64,000 nucleotides of DNA from JAHEFU01 sp041395205 (GCA_041395205.1 JAWLAZ010000001.1:1178001-1242000); one strand, 5' to 3'; shown: positions 7,948 through 17,648, counted from the first letter of the stretch. The notes: generated by a model from the letters alone, not told the origin. Program-made: numbers and translations.

Positions 7948-9382
7948 CGGCTGCTTCCTCGCGCTCGATGCCATCCATCCCTGAATGTGTCACCCGCCCG
8001 CCGCAGATCGTCAGCATTGCGCGGCCCCGGCAGTCCCAGCCTGTAAAGGGCGTGTTCCTGCCCTTGCTGCGGAACTGCTTCGGATCCACCTGCCAGCTGG
8101 CCTCCGTGTCCAGCAGCACCAGATCCGCCACTTCGCCCGCAGCAATCCGCCCGCTGCTGAACTGCACCGGACGCGGCAGGAAGTCGCGCATCGCCTCCGT
8201 CGTCATCTGCGGAGTGCGGGCCTGGCGCCAGCTTTCGCGCCTGCCGTTCAGGATATCCGCCGGGCCGCTCGTCATCAGGCGCAGCACCTGCTCCAGCGTG
8301 ATCTCGCCCGCCGCCGTGCTGCTGCCAACGACATGTTTCCCGAGCAGGCCGAAGCTGGTCTCGAAGCCGCTGAAGCCGAATGGTGCGAGCTTCAGTTCCT
8401 GGCTCTTCTCGTCAAGCGTATGCGGCGCGTGGTCGGTCACCAGCGCATCGATCGTGCCGTCGGCAATCCCGCAGAGCAATGCCTGCCGGTCGCGCTCCTC
8501 GCGCAGTGGCGGGTTGATCTTGGCCTGGGTGCCGTACTGCTCGATCGCCCTGTCCGTCAGGATCAGGTGGTTATGTGTCACGTCGCAGGTCACGAGCCCG
8601 GGCATGCCCTCCTGCTGTTCGCGCAGCTTGCCGAAGCGCACGAGCTCCAGCGCGCCGCGGCTGGCCATGTGCGTGACCTGCACCGGCATCCCGGTCTGGA
8701 TCGCCATCAGCACCGTACGCGCCGTGCCGAGGTCCTCGCTCAGATAGTCAATCCCGCTCTGGCCGAGCATAGCGCTGACCAGGCCCTCGTGCATCACGCC
8801 GCGCGCCAGCTCCACCACCTCGGTGTGGATCAGGGCCCGGCTGCCGGGCAGCATCGAGAGGAACTCGAAGGCGTGCATGAATACGTCGCTTCTAAGCGTA
8901 TCGCTGCCGTCATCGGTGTAGATGCGCACGCCCGCGCTGTAGAGCGCCGCGAGATCGGCCAGCGCTTCACCGCGCCGGTTGAGGCTGAGGCAGCCCGAGG
9001 GCGAGACCCGGCAGTAGCCGACGCGCTCGGCGCGGTCGCGGATGTAGTCCGCCACCGGCCCGCGGTCCACCGGCGGGTCCGTGTTGGGCATGCAGACCAC
9101 CGTGGTGTAGCCGCCCGCCGCCGCCGCCGCCGTACCCGTGCGGATGTCCTCCTTCCAGGTCTGGCCGGGGTCGCGCAGGTGGCAGTGCAGGTCCGTGAAG
9201 CCGGGGCTGAGCAGCAGGCCCGCGCCTGGCACTGCCCGTCCGTCAAAGGTATTGGGATCAATCGATCCGGCGGGGGAGACAGCGTGGATCCGGCCGCCGC
9301 TGAGATGCACGTCCGCGGGGCCGCCGAGCTGCGTGCCATCGAAGATTCGTGCGCCGTGGATCAGGATGTCCCTGTGCTTCAT
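7934..9382 (-). CDS. pyrC: Dihydroorotase
   Basis: 482-residue class I dihydroorotase, a zinc enzyme that closes N-carbamoyl-aspartate to dihydroorotate in pyrimidine synthesis. Visible are the metal site Asp-Leu-His-Cys-His-Leu-Arg (His66 and His68), the conserved Lys-Ile-Asn-Pro-Pro-Leu-Arg and Thr-Asp-His-Ala-Pro-His motifs near the C-terminal third, and an amidohydrolase N-terminal cap. The usual Ala-His-Cys-Glu metal motif appears as Ile-His-Thr-Glu. No other pyrimidine gene (pyrB, carAB, pyrDEF) is nearby. The length, somewhat over the usual 420-450, comes from internal extensions. Allantoinase-type relatives are less likely given the motifs. Confidence 0.9.
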   Translation of the reverse strand: MKHRDILIHGARIFDGTQLGGPADVHLSGGRIHAVSPAGSIDPNTFDGRAVPGAGLLLSPGFTDLHCHLRDPGQTWKEDIRTGTAAAAAGGYTTVVCMPNTDPPVDRGPVADYIRDRAERVGYCRVSPSGCLSLNRRGEALADLAALYSAGVRIYTDDGSDTLRSDVFMHAFEFLSMLPGSRALIHTEVVELARGVMHEGLVSAMLGQSGIDYLSEDLGTARTVLMAIQTGMPVQVTHMASRGALELVRFGKLREQQEGMPGLVTCDVTHNHLILTDRAIEQYGTQAKINPPLREERDRQALLCGIADGTIDALVTDHAPHTLDEKSQELKLAPFGFSGFETSFGLLGKHVVGSSTAAGEITLEQVLRLMTSGPADILNGRRESWRQARTPQMTTEAMRDFLPRPVQFSSGRIAAGEVADLVLLDTEASWQVDPKQFRSKGRNTPFTGWDCRGRAMLTICGGRVTHSGMDGIEREEAADGTA

Positions 9383-9436
9383 CTGCTGCTGCCTTCCGGA
9401 CCTTGCGGGCCTGCCAGATTATAGGCGATGCAGCTC

Positions 9437-10972
9437 TCAGAACTGGCTGCCGAAGGCCAGGCCCCAGGAGTTGTCACTACCGTCCCAGGCCTGCCCGACC
9501 CAGCCGCCGACCTTGAAGCCGCCGTAGATCGGCAGCTTGAACAGGCCGCCCACACCCCAGGAATTCAGTGATTCCATCTCATTCAGGTTCTCACCGATGA
9601 AGCCATTGTCGCTGAACACGAAGGCCTCGTAGTTGCGCGACTTGTCAAGCGTGCAGCGGTACTCCACCCGCGCCCCGACGAACTTGGTGGCGGCGTAGGT
9701 GTCGTAGGTATAGCCGCGCACATTGCCGGCTCCGCCGGCGATTTCCTCATAGGCCCAGGGCACCTTGCCATCGGCGAGATCCGCCTGCAGCTGGACCGCG
9801 ATGCTCGCCGTGTCGAAGAATTCGCGGATGTCATGCTCCACGCCGATGCCCGGCTCCAGCTCGCTGCGGGTCTGCGGGCCGGCGATGTTGTGGACCGGGA
9901 TGTAGCGGCGCAGATCCAGGCGGAAACGCTGTGAATCGAAGTTGCCGAATGTCTTCGAGGCCCGCGCGCTGTAGCTCCAGCCCTTCTTCGGCAGGAAGGT
10001 GGAGTCGCGCTCCCCGCTGTTCCAGGTCACATAGGTTTCCACGCCGTTGCCGGTCGGGGAGAAATCGCCGCGCGGGGCCAGCCCACTGCCATTCGGATTG
10101 CCGGCATAGACGAAGCCCTCATGCTTGAAGATTCCTGCACCCACGCCCCAGCTGCCCGGAAGCTTGCCCAGCGGGGCATCTCCGTTGAAGCCGTAGGCAT
10201 AGTCCACGCGTGAGACCCGGGTGCGGATCTCGGCCACCTCACCGGCTGTGTCACGTTTGCGGGTGCGCCAGCTGTTGGCCACGCTCGCGCTGTAACTCTC
10301 GGAGTTGCGCCCGCCGTTGAGCGTGTTGTCCGTGAAGCTGAAGCTGCCATAGGGATCGTCGGTCTCCTTCAGGGCCACTCCCAGGCTGGCGGACAGGCTC
10401 TTGTTGCTGTCGTCGTAGTAGAAGTCGTTGTAGCGCACACCGACGAGTGTACCGGCCAGGCCGGTATAGCTCGGCTCCGGAATCCAGTTCTGCGGACTCT
10501 GGGAGCTGTAGCGGATGTCGATGTTGACACTGCCGTCCTTGTTCTCCCAGACCTGCCAGCTCAGGCTGGAGAAGATCTGGCGGCTGTAGGCCTGCTTGGC
10601 CAGGCGCACGAAGCGCTCCTCAATATAGGGCGCGCCCTGGGGGATCTGCAGGATCAGCGTAGCCAGCTCCGGTTCGAGCTGCCCCGTGTGTTCCACCACG
10701 CGCACATCGGCGATGAAGTGCATCCGCCCCTCTTCATAGGCGTCGGCGTACTCGCGCAGGTCCTCCGCGGTGAGGTAGGCCAGGGCCTGGGGGTCGATCA
10801 GCTGGAAGATGAACTGGGGCAGGACATCGAGCACGTCATCGGGGATGTCCTCATAGCGGATCGCCTGCGCCGGGCGCGCGCAGCAGAGCATGCAGACGAG
10901 CACGAGCACTGCCAGCGTGGCGATTGATCCAGCCCTGATTGCCTCTTCCTCCTGGAACAGCGATTCTAGCAT
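9437..10972 (-). CDS. Omp85-family outer membrane protein
   Basis: About 511 residues: signal peptide, one POTRA-like region (about 75-160) and a C-terminal 16-strand-type beta barrel of the BamA/TamA superfamily. Marks seen are the Val-Arg-Gly-Tyr motif (about residue 420) in the lid-loop position, many alternating aromatic strands and a terminal Phe after Gly-Ser-Gln, the usual BAM recognition signal. It is much shorter than BamA, so it is probably a reduced Omp85 or surface-antigen (D15)-type protein rather than the main BamA. The start is odd: ATG 10972 would put an acidic stretch before the signal peptide, whereas AGGAGGA (10947-10953) points at an in-frame ATC codon at 10939, giving a clean signal peptide. 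Confidence 0.8.
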   Translation of the reverse strand: MLESLFQEEEAIRAGSIATLAVLVLVCMLCCARPAQAIRYEDIPDDVLDVLPQFIFQLIDPQALAYLTAEDLREYADAYEEGRMHFIADVRVVEHTGQLEPELATLILQIPQGAPYIEERFVRLAKQAYSRQIFSSLSWQVWENKDGSVNIDIRYSSQSPQNWIPEPSYTGLAGTLVGVRYNDFYYDDSNKSLSASLGVALKETDDPYGSFSFTDNTLNGGRNSESYSASVANSWRTRKRDTAGEVAEIRTRVSRVDYAYGFNGDAPLGKLPGSWGVGAGIFKHEGFVYAGNPNGSGLAPRGDFSPTGNGVETYVTWNSGERDSTFLPKKGWSYSARASKTFGNFDSQRFRLDLRRYIPVHNIAGPQTRSELEPGIGVEHDIREFFDTASIAVQLQADLADGKVPWAYEEIAGGAGNVRGYTYDTYAATKFVGARVEYRCTLDKSRNYEAFVFSDNGFIGENLNEMESLNSWGVGGLFKLPIYGGFKVGGWVGQAWDGSDNSWGLAFGSQF

Positions 10973-11168
10973 GTAAGGACCCAAGAAGCGGTGTCCGGAG
11001 CATTGCTCCCGCAGAGGTACCGCTGGCCTGCCTGCTGCGTCCCCGGGATTTCCGGCAGGATTGGCTGCAGCTGTTTAGCCACCCACAGCTCCGGGTAATA
11101 CGTACGGTTTGGAAAATCCAGGCCAATCAAATCCGGTACAGCTTCAAGACCGGCCAAAGGAGAATCCA

Positions 11169-12200
11169 TTGAAGCAGCTCAATCGTTTCGCCATCTCACT
11201 CATGATCGTGATCTTCGCCGCGCTGGCGGCCTCCTGCGGGGGCTCCAACATCGGCATCGAGCAGCCCGCCGGCAATGAGCAGGACCAGGGCGGACAGCAG
11301 CAGCTTGAGGAGCAGATCAACCTTGATGACCTGCCGCTGCTGCCCTTCGACGGTGAGGAGGAGCAGCAGATCGTGCTCGAGGCCAAGGGTGCGAGCTGGG
11401 TCTCCAGCCCTGACCATCTGACTCCCGTACTTCATCACAACGCCGGTGTGGATCCCGCTGATCCGGCCTGCTATCTGCTGAAGGGCCGCAAGCCGGTCTT
11501 CACACATGTGCCCAAGGGACCGGATTTCGCCTATGCGCTCTACCAGATCCCGGTCGGCGCACTGGAGCCGGACCTGCTGAGCATGAAGGTCGAGGCACAG
11601 GTCGGCGCTGCCGGTGAGGTCTACTTCGGTGCGATCGCCAACTACACCGCCATGAACTGGAAGTTCTACGGCCCGGAGGGCGCGGCTCCGACCTGGGCTG
11701 TGGACATGACCACCGCCGGCTACGACTTCACGAGCCCGGCCGGCAACCTCTACGTGCTGCTGCTGGTGCCTGCGGCCCAGAGCCTGCATGTCACCGACAT
11801 CGTGCTGGACTACAAGGACCGCGACAAGCCGAATGATCCGAACCCGACGATGTGGAACGTCTGGGGCAAGGCCTTTGACAGCTATGCCACGGGCAGTGCG
11901 CACGGCGGGATGGACGTGGTCTTCCGCGACATCAACACCGCGGTGATGTACGTCACGATGGCGGATGCCGCCGGCAACTGGGGCATGAACCTGCCGACCG
12001 GCGAGTACGACTTCTGGGTGATTGGCAACGAGATGCTGCTCGATGTGAGTGGACCGGTGGCGATGATCGACTTCATCCCGGATGGAGTGGGCACCCGCCT
12101 CGACCTCGACGGCACGGGCCAGATCGTCTACCAGGGTGGCAACGCGGTCTACAACGGCAGTGTGGTGCCGATGCCGCTGATCACCGCCAACAGCTTCTAG
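11169..12200 (+). CDS. Lipoprotein with the shared Trp/Tyr-rich domain
   Basis: 343 residues starting at a TTG codon (AAAGGAGA about six bases upstream) and carrying a lipobox Leu-Ala-Ala-Ser-Cys. After a Gln/Glu-rich linker it has the domain that recurs in four other lipoproteins here: Ala-Leu-Tyr-Gln-Ile, Val-Tyr-Phe-Gly-Ala-Ile-Ala-Asn-Tyr, Trp-Lys-Phe-Tyr and Gly-Asn-Leu-Tyr-Val-Leu-Leu. A second beta-rich domain follows (Trp-Asn-Val-Trp-Gly-Lys to the end). No enzymatic motif is seen. A strong palindromic terminator lies 40 bp downstream. A cell-surface or periplasmic structural or binding protein is inferred. Confidence 0.65.
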   Translation: MKQLNRFAISLMIVIFAALAASCGGSNIGIEQPAGNEQDQGGQQQLEEQINLDDLPLLPFDGEEEQQIVLEAKGASWVSSPDHLTPVLHHNAGVDPADPACYLLKGRKPVFTHVPKGPDFAYALYQIPVGALEPDLLSMKVEAQVGAAGEVYFGAIANYTAMNWKFYGPEGAAPTWAVDMTTAGYDFTSPAGNLYVLLLVPAAQSLHVTDIVLDYKDRDKPNDPNPTMWNVWGKAFDSYATGSAHGGMDVVFRDINTAVMYVTMADAAGNWGMNLPTGEYDFWVIGNEMLLDVSGPVAMIDFIPDGVGTRLDLDGTGQIVYQGGNAVYNGSVVPMPLITANSF

Positions 12201-12240
12201 GACCGGCAGCTCAACCCAACGGAACGACAGGAGAAATGAC

Positions 12241-12270
12241 AAGGCCCCGGGAATTCCCGGGGCCTTTCAG
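12241..12270. terminator. Bidirectional terminator
   Basis: A near-perfect 26-bp palindrome (AAGGCCCCGG and its complement) lies between two convergent genes. It has a short T-run on the plus strand (CCTTTC) and a weaker one on the minus strand, so it probably serves both. Confidence 0.75.
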
Positions 12271-12289
12271 GTTTCTGCCGGTCCGCTGC

Positions 12290-15200
12290 TCAGTGCAGCG
12301 AGAGGAAGAAGGTCCCGTTGTCAGAGACGTGGTTCGGATCCGTCAGGCTCACTCCGTAGAAGGAGCCGATCATTGCCAGTCCCAGGCCGCCGGGAATCCG
12401 CTCGCTGACCTTGTGGGAATCAGTGAAGGATGCGGCATCCGTGTCATGGGCTCTGACCATGAAGGTTCCATCCGGCAGCCCGAACAGCAGGCTTGGCTTG
12501 CCATCCACCACTGCAAACTGCGGAGCCACCGCCACACTGCCCTGATTCCTGAGGAACGGGGCAATCCAGCTGCCGTTCAGGCGTCTCGTATGGTTCAGCA
12601 TGATGCTGGATGCAGTTGATTTGTCAATCCAGGCTGCCACCGGGTTGCTGCCACAGAGCAGGCTGAATCCGGAAGCAGTGGCACCGGCCTTGACGATCTG
12701 CGGAGGAGCCGTCCAGTTCACGCCCAGCGATTCATCGCCCTCGCGGTAGACGATGTCGCTGCCGTTGTGATAGATCACGCAGGGGTTGAAGCCCGCGGCA
12801 TCAGCGGCGATGTCGGGGGCAATGGTCCCGCTGCCGTCCACCACGGATGCCGGCGACCAGTTGTCACCCCCCGTGAGACTGAAGCGGCTGACCAGATTGC
12901 CGGTGCTGTCAACATAGAAGATCACGATCTGGGTCGCGGACATGATCGCCATGTCACAGATGCCCAGGCTGACCGCATTGCTGACGATGACCGGAGTGCC
13001 CCAGCTGCTTCCGACCGTGTCAGTGGCCTTGACGAACTTGACATAGGTCTCGAGCGTGTTCTGGTCCCGGACCGTATAGCAGGCCACGGGCACGTTGCTG
13101 AGGATCTTTATGCGTGCCTCACCGAATTCGCCGATGTCCGTCTCCGCGGTGAAATCCTGCAGGCTCGTGAAGTTTCCACCTTCCGGAGCATCGCCATAGT
13201 GGAAATCCTGCCAGGCGGGATCATCAGTCAGGATGCCCGGCCCGCCGGAAATCGGCACGAGATTGGCCTCATGCGAGCCGCGGCTGGAAACCTTCGTTTC
13301 CTGCCAGCTGGGCCCGGCGTTCACGGTCAGCATCTGCGTGGCTTCGGAACTGGCGCCTTCAGGATCCGTGACAAGCAGCTTGATCTCATATGTGCCGGCT
13401 TCCAGGTAGGACCCCTTGGTGAGGAACAGACCCTGGCCTGTAGCCTCGAAGTTGATGTCAGGATCAAGGTTCCAGTTGTAGGTCAGGTTGCTGCTTTCAT
13501 TGTCAGTCGTGGCGCTGCCATCGAAGCTGATGTCCAGGGGAAGCGTGCCGCTGCTCTGGCTCATACTGAAGGCCGCCACTGGAGGGTTGTTCAGTGCCCG
13601 GATGTAGATCTGGCCGTTCTCGACGATGTCCTGGCCGTGGCTGGCGCTGACAAAGAAGACACCATCGGCCGTGGCTGTCTTCAGGATTTTGAAGTCAGTC
13701 AGGAAGAGCTGCGCCATGCCGGGGTCACTTACCGCATACTGCGGATTCGGGGCCGGGCCGTCCAGGTTGCCAAGTTCCAGGTTGATGGAATTGTCACGGT
13801 AGTATTCATAGGGATCCAGCTCCGTGCCGCTGCCGCTGAGCGCCGGCGGGCTGAGGGAGAAGGTGTAGGTCTTCTGGTCGAAGGGGCTGCAGAACAGGGT
13901 GTTTGACAGCACGCCCTTGTGCGAGGCAGTGACGCTGAAGTCCGTCGCCGCGGCATCCACCGTCATCACGCCGTCCGCGCCGATGCTCGCCATTGAGGCC
14001 GGATCGACCGTGAAGCTGCATTCGTTGTCAGCCTCGACCCCGAACAGCCCGATCACCGACAGGTCGTAGGACTTCCCGCGCCCCAGCTGCAGCGGGTTCC
14101 CGCCCGAACCGTCTCCGGGAACCGGAGGCTCCGCCGTATCGAAGGAGAGAATCGGCGGATTGACGAGCACCGGACGGATCTGCAGTTCGTTGGAACTCTT
14201 GCTGCCATTGCTCGCCACGATGCTGAACTGCGCGATCGCTGACAGGTCCATGCTCAGTTCGCCCTGCAGGCTGACGGAATGCGTATCCGCACTGTTGACT
14301 TTGTAGCTGAATTCCGGATTCGCGGTGAGGTCCGTGCCGCTGCCATCCCGCAGGCGCAGCTGGACCGGGGAAAGCGGCAGGATTGCCAGGGGTTCCGCCA
14401 GACTGCCACTGCCGGCCAGCGGCTGGTTTGCACTGGCGGGATCCACATCCAGCAGCAGGGCATCCTGGCTCAGGAAGATGAATGACAGCGTATTGGAAAC
14501 CTGGCCATTGTAGCTGGCACTGACAGAGAATGCTGACTTGTCCGTGGCACCCGTCTGCAGGCTACCTGAGGTTCCGCTGACTTCCGGATTGCCATTGATG
14601 CTGAAAACTGCGACAGGTGTGACCAGTCCATTTGCACTGTCCTCCACTTCCAGCCTGTACTCACTCAAGGGCTGGACGATGTAGGGGTTGAACTCAGTAC
14701 CATCCCCGCCCAGCACTGCATCGGGGGATGCTAGCTGGTTGAGGGCCAGCGTCAGACCCGACGCAGCGCTGCCCACGTGAGCGCTCGCTGTTCCGTAACT
14801 GCTGCCGTCCCAGGCCCGCACCCAGTAGCTGGTGCCCGGGTCCAGACCGACGGAGAAGGCATACGCAAGCCGCTGCGATGCCGGATTGCCACTGCCGCTG
14901 CCGACCGCCACATTCCCTTCAAGGGTTTCATTGACCGGGTCGGCACCATTGCTGGCGGGGTAATCCTGCAGGTTCATGCTGCTGAAGATCCGGTACTCAC
15001 TGACCTGGTTGCCGAAATTGGCACCGATCGGCGAGATGTCGGAGATATTGATTTCATTGTTGCCATCGCCATCCACCACCCACTGCGCGGTATCAATGCC
15101 GAAGGGTCCGCTGGCTCCGAAATTGATGCCCAGCGGCGTGAGGTCCGAGATGCTGACCAGCCCGTTCTGGTCGTAGTCCCCGGGGTTGCTGGCATGCCAG

Positions 15201-15724
15201 CTCAGTTCCCCGGTGATGGGATTCACGCTCAGGTCCGGAGCAGCATCATTCCTGATGTTCACCAGGCTGCTGCGCCGCTGCGCCTGCTTTGCATCCGTGA
15301 ACCTGAGTTCCGCCAGCAGCAGGTCGCCATCCACACCGTCCGCATTCAGCGGATCAATCAGCACAGTGCCGAGCTGCAGGATGCCGGGGCGCAGCTCTCC
15401 CACCAGGCTGAGGGATGATTCACTGCCCAGCCCGGGCAGGCTGGAATCATCAAGCTGCCAGCGTGCAGAGTCATATGTCAGCTCGACATAGGCGGCGCGG
15501 GCATCCTGCAGGCCATTGAGCTCCACGAGCAGGGTCTCAGGCGTGCCGCGCAGGCTGACTGAGCCGATGCTGCCAAACCGGGTGTCCGCCTGCTCCAGCA
15601 GGCTTGCACTGAAATCCCGTCCAGCACCGCCAGGGGGGATGTCCGGGCCGGAACCCCCGCAGCCAATCAGGGCGGACAGGGACAGCATCGCAACGAACAA
15701 AGTCAATAGTCGTGTCTGCAACAT
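12290..15724 (-). CDS. Large lipoprotein: cohesin-like, dockerin-like, PKD and propeller regions
   Basis: 1144 residues. Start 15724 is fixed by AGGAG seven bases upstream and a lipobox Leu-Ile-Gly-Cys. Order: a cohesin-like beta domain (about residues 30-165); a pair of calcium-loop dockerin-like motifs (Gly-Asp-Tyr-Asp-Gln-Asn-Gly...Asp-Leu-Thr-Pro-Leu-Gly and Asp-Gly-Asp-Gly-Asn-Asn-Glu..., about 178-245); several Ig-like beta domains; a PKD domain (about 720-810); and a C-terminal 330 residues of propeller-type strands with Ser-Trp-Gly-Thr-Pro units, related to the C-termini of the three large PKD lipoproteins at 29-39 kb. It is probably a surface-exposed, calcium-stabilised adhesin or scaffold. 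No catalytic site found. Confidence 0.75.
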   Translation of the reverse strand: MLQTRLLTLFVAMLSLSALIGCGGSGPDIPPGGAGRDFSASLLEQADTRFGSIGSVSLRGTPETLLVELNGLQDARAAYVELTYDSARWQLDDSSLPGLGSESSLSLVGELRPGILQLGTVLIDPLNADGVDGDLLLAELRFTDAKQAQRRSSLVNIRNDAAPDLSVNPITGELSWHASNPGDYDQNGLVSISDLTPLGINFGASGPFGIDTAQWVVDGDGNNEINISDISPIGANFGNQVSEYRIFSSMNLQDYPASNGADPVNETLEGNVAVGSGSGNPASQRLAYAFSVGLDPGTSYWVRAWDGSSYGTASAHVGSAASGLTLALNQLASPDAVLGGDGTEFNPYIVQPLSEYRLEVEDSANGLVTPVAVFSINGNPEVSGTSGSLQTGATDKSAFSVSASYNGQVSNTLSFIFLSQDALLLDVDPASANQPLAGSGSLAEPLAILPLSPVQLRLRDGSGTDLTANPEFSYKVNSADTHSVSLQGELSMDLSAIAQFSIVASNGSKSSNELQIRPVLVNPPILSFDTAEPPVPGDGSGGNPLQLGRGKSYDLSVIGLFGVEADNECSFTVDPASMASIGADGVMTVDAAATDFSVTASHKGVLSNTLFCSPFDQKTYTFSLSPPALSGSGTELDPYEYYRDNSINLELGNLDGPAPNPQYAVSDPGMAQLFLTDFKILKTATADGVFFVSASHGQDIVENGQIYIRALNNPPVAAFSMSQSSGTLPLDISFDGSATTDNESSNLTYNWNLDPDINFEATGQGLFLTKGSYLEAGTYEIKLLVTDPEGASSEATQMLTVNAGPSWQETKVSSRGSHEANLVPISGGPGILTDDPAWQDFHYGDAPEGGNFTSLQDFTAETDIGEFGEARIKILSNVPVACYTVRDQNTLETYVKFVKATDTVGSSWGTPVIVSNAVSLGICDMAIMSATQIVIFYVDSTGNLVSRFSLTGGDNWSPASVVDGSGTIAPDIAADAAGFNPCVIYHNGSDIVYREGDESLGVNWTAPPQIVKAGATASGFSLLCGSNPVAAWIDKSTASSIMLNHTRRLNGSWIAPFLRNQGSVAVAPQFAVVDGKPSLLFGLPDGTFMVRAHDTDAASFTDSHKVSERIPGGLGLAMIGSFYGVSLTDPNHVSDNGTFFLSLH

Positions 15725-15812
15725 TGAATACTCCTGAAGCCGGATTATAGCCCAGGGTAAGTAAGCGGGATTATGACCCGGGATCCATGAACCTGCAGCC
15801 GGAAAATGGCAA

Positions 15813-15834
15813 CGCCCCGGCCGTGACCGGGGCG
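15813..15834 (-). terminator. Terminator of the minus-strand lipoprotein gene
   Basis: An 8-bp GC stem with a 6-nt loop; on the minus strand it is followed by GTTGCCATTTTCC. It lies about 110 bp after the stop of the gene at 15945-17648. A second strong hairpin, 10-bp stem 15871-15880 with 15886-15895, lies between them without a T-run. Confidence 0.6.
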
Positions 15835-15944
15835 CTGCCTCGCATGTACAGGTTGTGTAGTGCAGCCTGCGAGATCCGGGTACGGCCCGGATCTCCAGCG
15901 AGCTGCGGCACCCGGAGGCCTGGCTCCGGGGCCGCGATGCACAG

Positions 15945-17648
15945 CTACTGTCCGGGCGGCGGTACGTCCGTATCGAACACCACCAGCGCGAGCAGACTGT
16001 TGTCATCCAGAATCTGGGCCTCCACGAGCACATGGGTGCCGGGCTCCATGTCATCCCAGTCACCGGGACCACCGGGCAGCAGCCAGATGGTCTGTTCATC
16101 GTGGAGAATCGTCACGACATTGCCGTTCTCGAAGTCGAGGACCTGCAGCGTGCTTTCATCGGCGGACAGGAACTCACCGTCAATGGTGATGCTGTTTCCA
16201 CCGCCGTTGCCGCCGTCACCGAAGTCGAGCACGACATCGGCGAGCCAGCTGCCATCCGGCAGGATCTGGCCGTCGACGTGCACGAAGTCACCGATGGCAA
16301 CGTCCTGCCAGCCACCCTCCATGCCGTCGGGCAGCAGGAACAGGGTATGGTCATCGTGGCCAACGCTTGTCAGCATGCCGTCGGGACCTTCCGTGACACT
16401 GATGCTCTGGGCATTGATCGCGGTCACGATGCCGTCGAGCACGAAGCCCTGGCCACCGCCGCCGCCGCCGCCGTTGCCGTTCTCGATCACGACGAAGCGC
16501 GCGAGCCAGCTGCCGTTCTCCAGGATCTCACCCTCGGCATGCACGCATTCACCGGCGACGAGATCCTCCCAGCCCGCCATGCTGCCGTCGGCATTGATGA
16601 ACAGCGTCTGCTCATCGTGCATGACCAGCTGCGGGGCGAAGTCATTGAAGCCGTCCACGCTGAAGAACTCCGGGTTGGCCTCCACCACCGGGCCGTCGAT
16701 CACGAAGAACTCGCCGCCGCCACCGCCACCGCCGCCGTTCGGGTCGGTCATCTGCACCGTGGTCGCAATGCAGCCGCCGCCGACCACCGGGTCCTCGGCC
16801 ATATAGCCTTCCACCAGCACGAACATGCCCGGAGCGAATTCGTAACTGTCGATCTCATTCCCCATCATGTCCAGCCACAGCGTGTCCGCATTGTGGATGA
16901 AGTAATGATTGGCAACGATGATGCTCAGGTCATCGATCGAGTCGATCGGGCCGAGCGCGAAGCAGGGGTCACCGGGACCGCCGCCGGGTCCGCCACCGGG
17001 GTTGCCGTCTCCCGTGGTGATCGTCGCCTGGTCGACATGCAGCTGCTTGCCGCCGTCCACCAGCACGACCCAGTAGAGGTTGCCAAGCTGGCTGATCCAC
17101 TGCTGGTCACTGTCGCTGAAGTCGACGTTGACCTCGGGCAGCGTGGTCTCCACCACCCAGTGCCAGCGGTTGTCGCTGAAGCTGCCGAGGGCCACGTAGT
17201 ACGTGGTCTCGAGATCACCGGGGCGGGTCTCGAGCGCGAAGCTCAGGACCTTCTCACCCTGCAGGCCGCTTGACTTGTACAGGGCCCAGGCCGGTTCCTC
17301 CGCACTGCTCTGCAGGAGCAGGCTCGTGCCATCCACGCTGCCGCCGGCGGCGATGAGGAAATCACTGCCGTTGTAGGTCCTGGCGGCACTCGTGCTGCGG
17401 CTGTCAGTTGCCGCCGCCGTGCCACTGTCCTGCGGCAGGGCCGGCAGGGGACTGCCCAGCGGCAGCAGTTCGCCCGTGCCCGAAAGCGCGGGCTGGCCCG
17501 TGTTGATGGTGTTGTCCAGGGAAGCCGCCGGTTGCGCCGTCAGCCCGCCTCCGCCCCCGCAGGCTGCCAGCATGAACACCAGCACCAGCGGGAAGATGAG
17601 GACGGACAGCCGGTGCAGGCGTCCCGTCTTCCCAGAATTAGTAGTCAT
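15945..17648 (-). CDS. Lipoprotein with shared domain and three OB-like repeats
   Basis: 567 residues with lipobox Leu-Ala-Ala-Cys followed by a Gly run. AGGAGGT seven bases upstream supports the start. First comes the recurring domain (about 100-220): Pro-Ala-Trp-Ala-Leu-Tyr, Tyr-Tyr-Val-Ala-Leu-Gly-Ser, Trp-His-Trp-Val, Gly-Asn-Leu-Tyr-Trp-Val. Then a repeat and three clearer repeats of about 75 residues resembling DUF5666-type OB-fold modules (Asp-Gly-x-Val, His-Asp-(Glu/Asp)-(Gln/His)-Thr-(Leu/Ile), Gly-x-x-Val-x-(Val/Ala)-(Asp/Glu)-Gly-(Gln/Glu)-Ile-Leu), separated by poly-Gly linkers. It is divergent from a MocR regulator whose operator-like palindrome half-sites lie between the genes, so it may be regulated by it. 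Confidence 0.7.
   Translation of the reverse strand: MTTNSGKTGRLHRLSVLIFPLVLVFMLAACGGGGGLTAQPAASLDNTINTGQPALSGTGELLPLGSPLPALPQDSGTAAATDSRSTSAARTYNGSDFLIAAGGSVDGTSLLLQSSAEEPAWALYKSSGLQGEKVLSFALETRPGDLETTYYVALGSFSDNRWHWVVETTLPEVNVDFSDSDQQWISQLGNLYWVVLVDGGKQLHVDQATITTGDGNPGGGPGGGPGDPCFALGPIDSIDDLSIIVANHYFIHNADTLWLDMMGNEIDSYEFAPGMFVLVEGYMAEDPVVGGGCIATTVQMTDPNGGGGGGGGEFFVIDGPVVEANPEFFSVDGFNDFAPQLVMHDEQTLFINADGSMAGWEDLVAGECVHAEGEILENGSWLARFVVIENGNGGGGGGGQGFVLDGIVTAINAQSISVTEGPDGMLTSVGHDDHTLFLLPDGMEGGWQDVAIGDFVHVDGQILPDGSWLADVVLDFGDGGNGGGNSITIDGEFLSADESTLQVLDFENGNVVTILHDEQTIWLLPGGPGDWDDMEPGTHVLVEAQILDDNSLLALVVFDTDVPPPGQ

Noticed and set aside
7255..8046. Plus-strand frame of about 260 codons in the 7.2-8.0 kb island
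   Set aside because: It runs through tandem hairpin repeats and into the antisense of the small membrane gene; no ribosome site or family similarity.
7985..9424. Long plus-strand frame opposite dihydroorotase
   Set aside because: Antisense shadow of a clearly identified enzyme, with the Ala/Arg/His-rich composition typical of GC-rich shadow frames.
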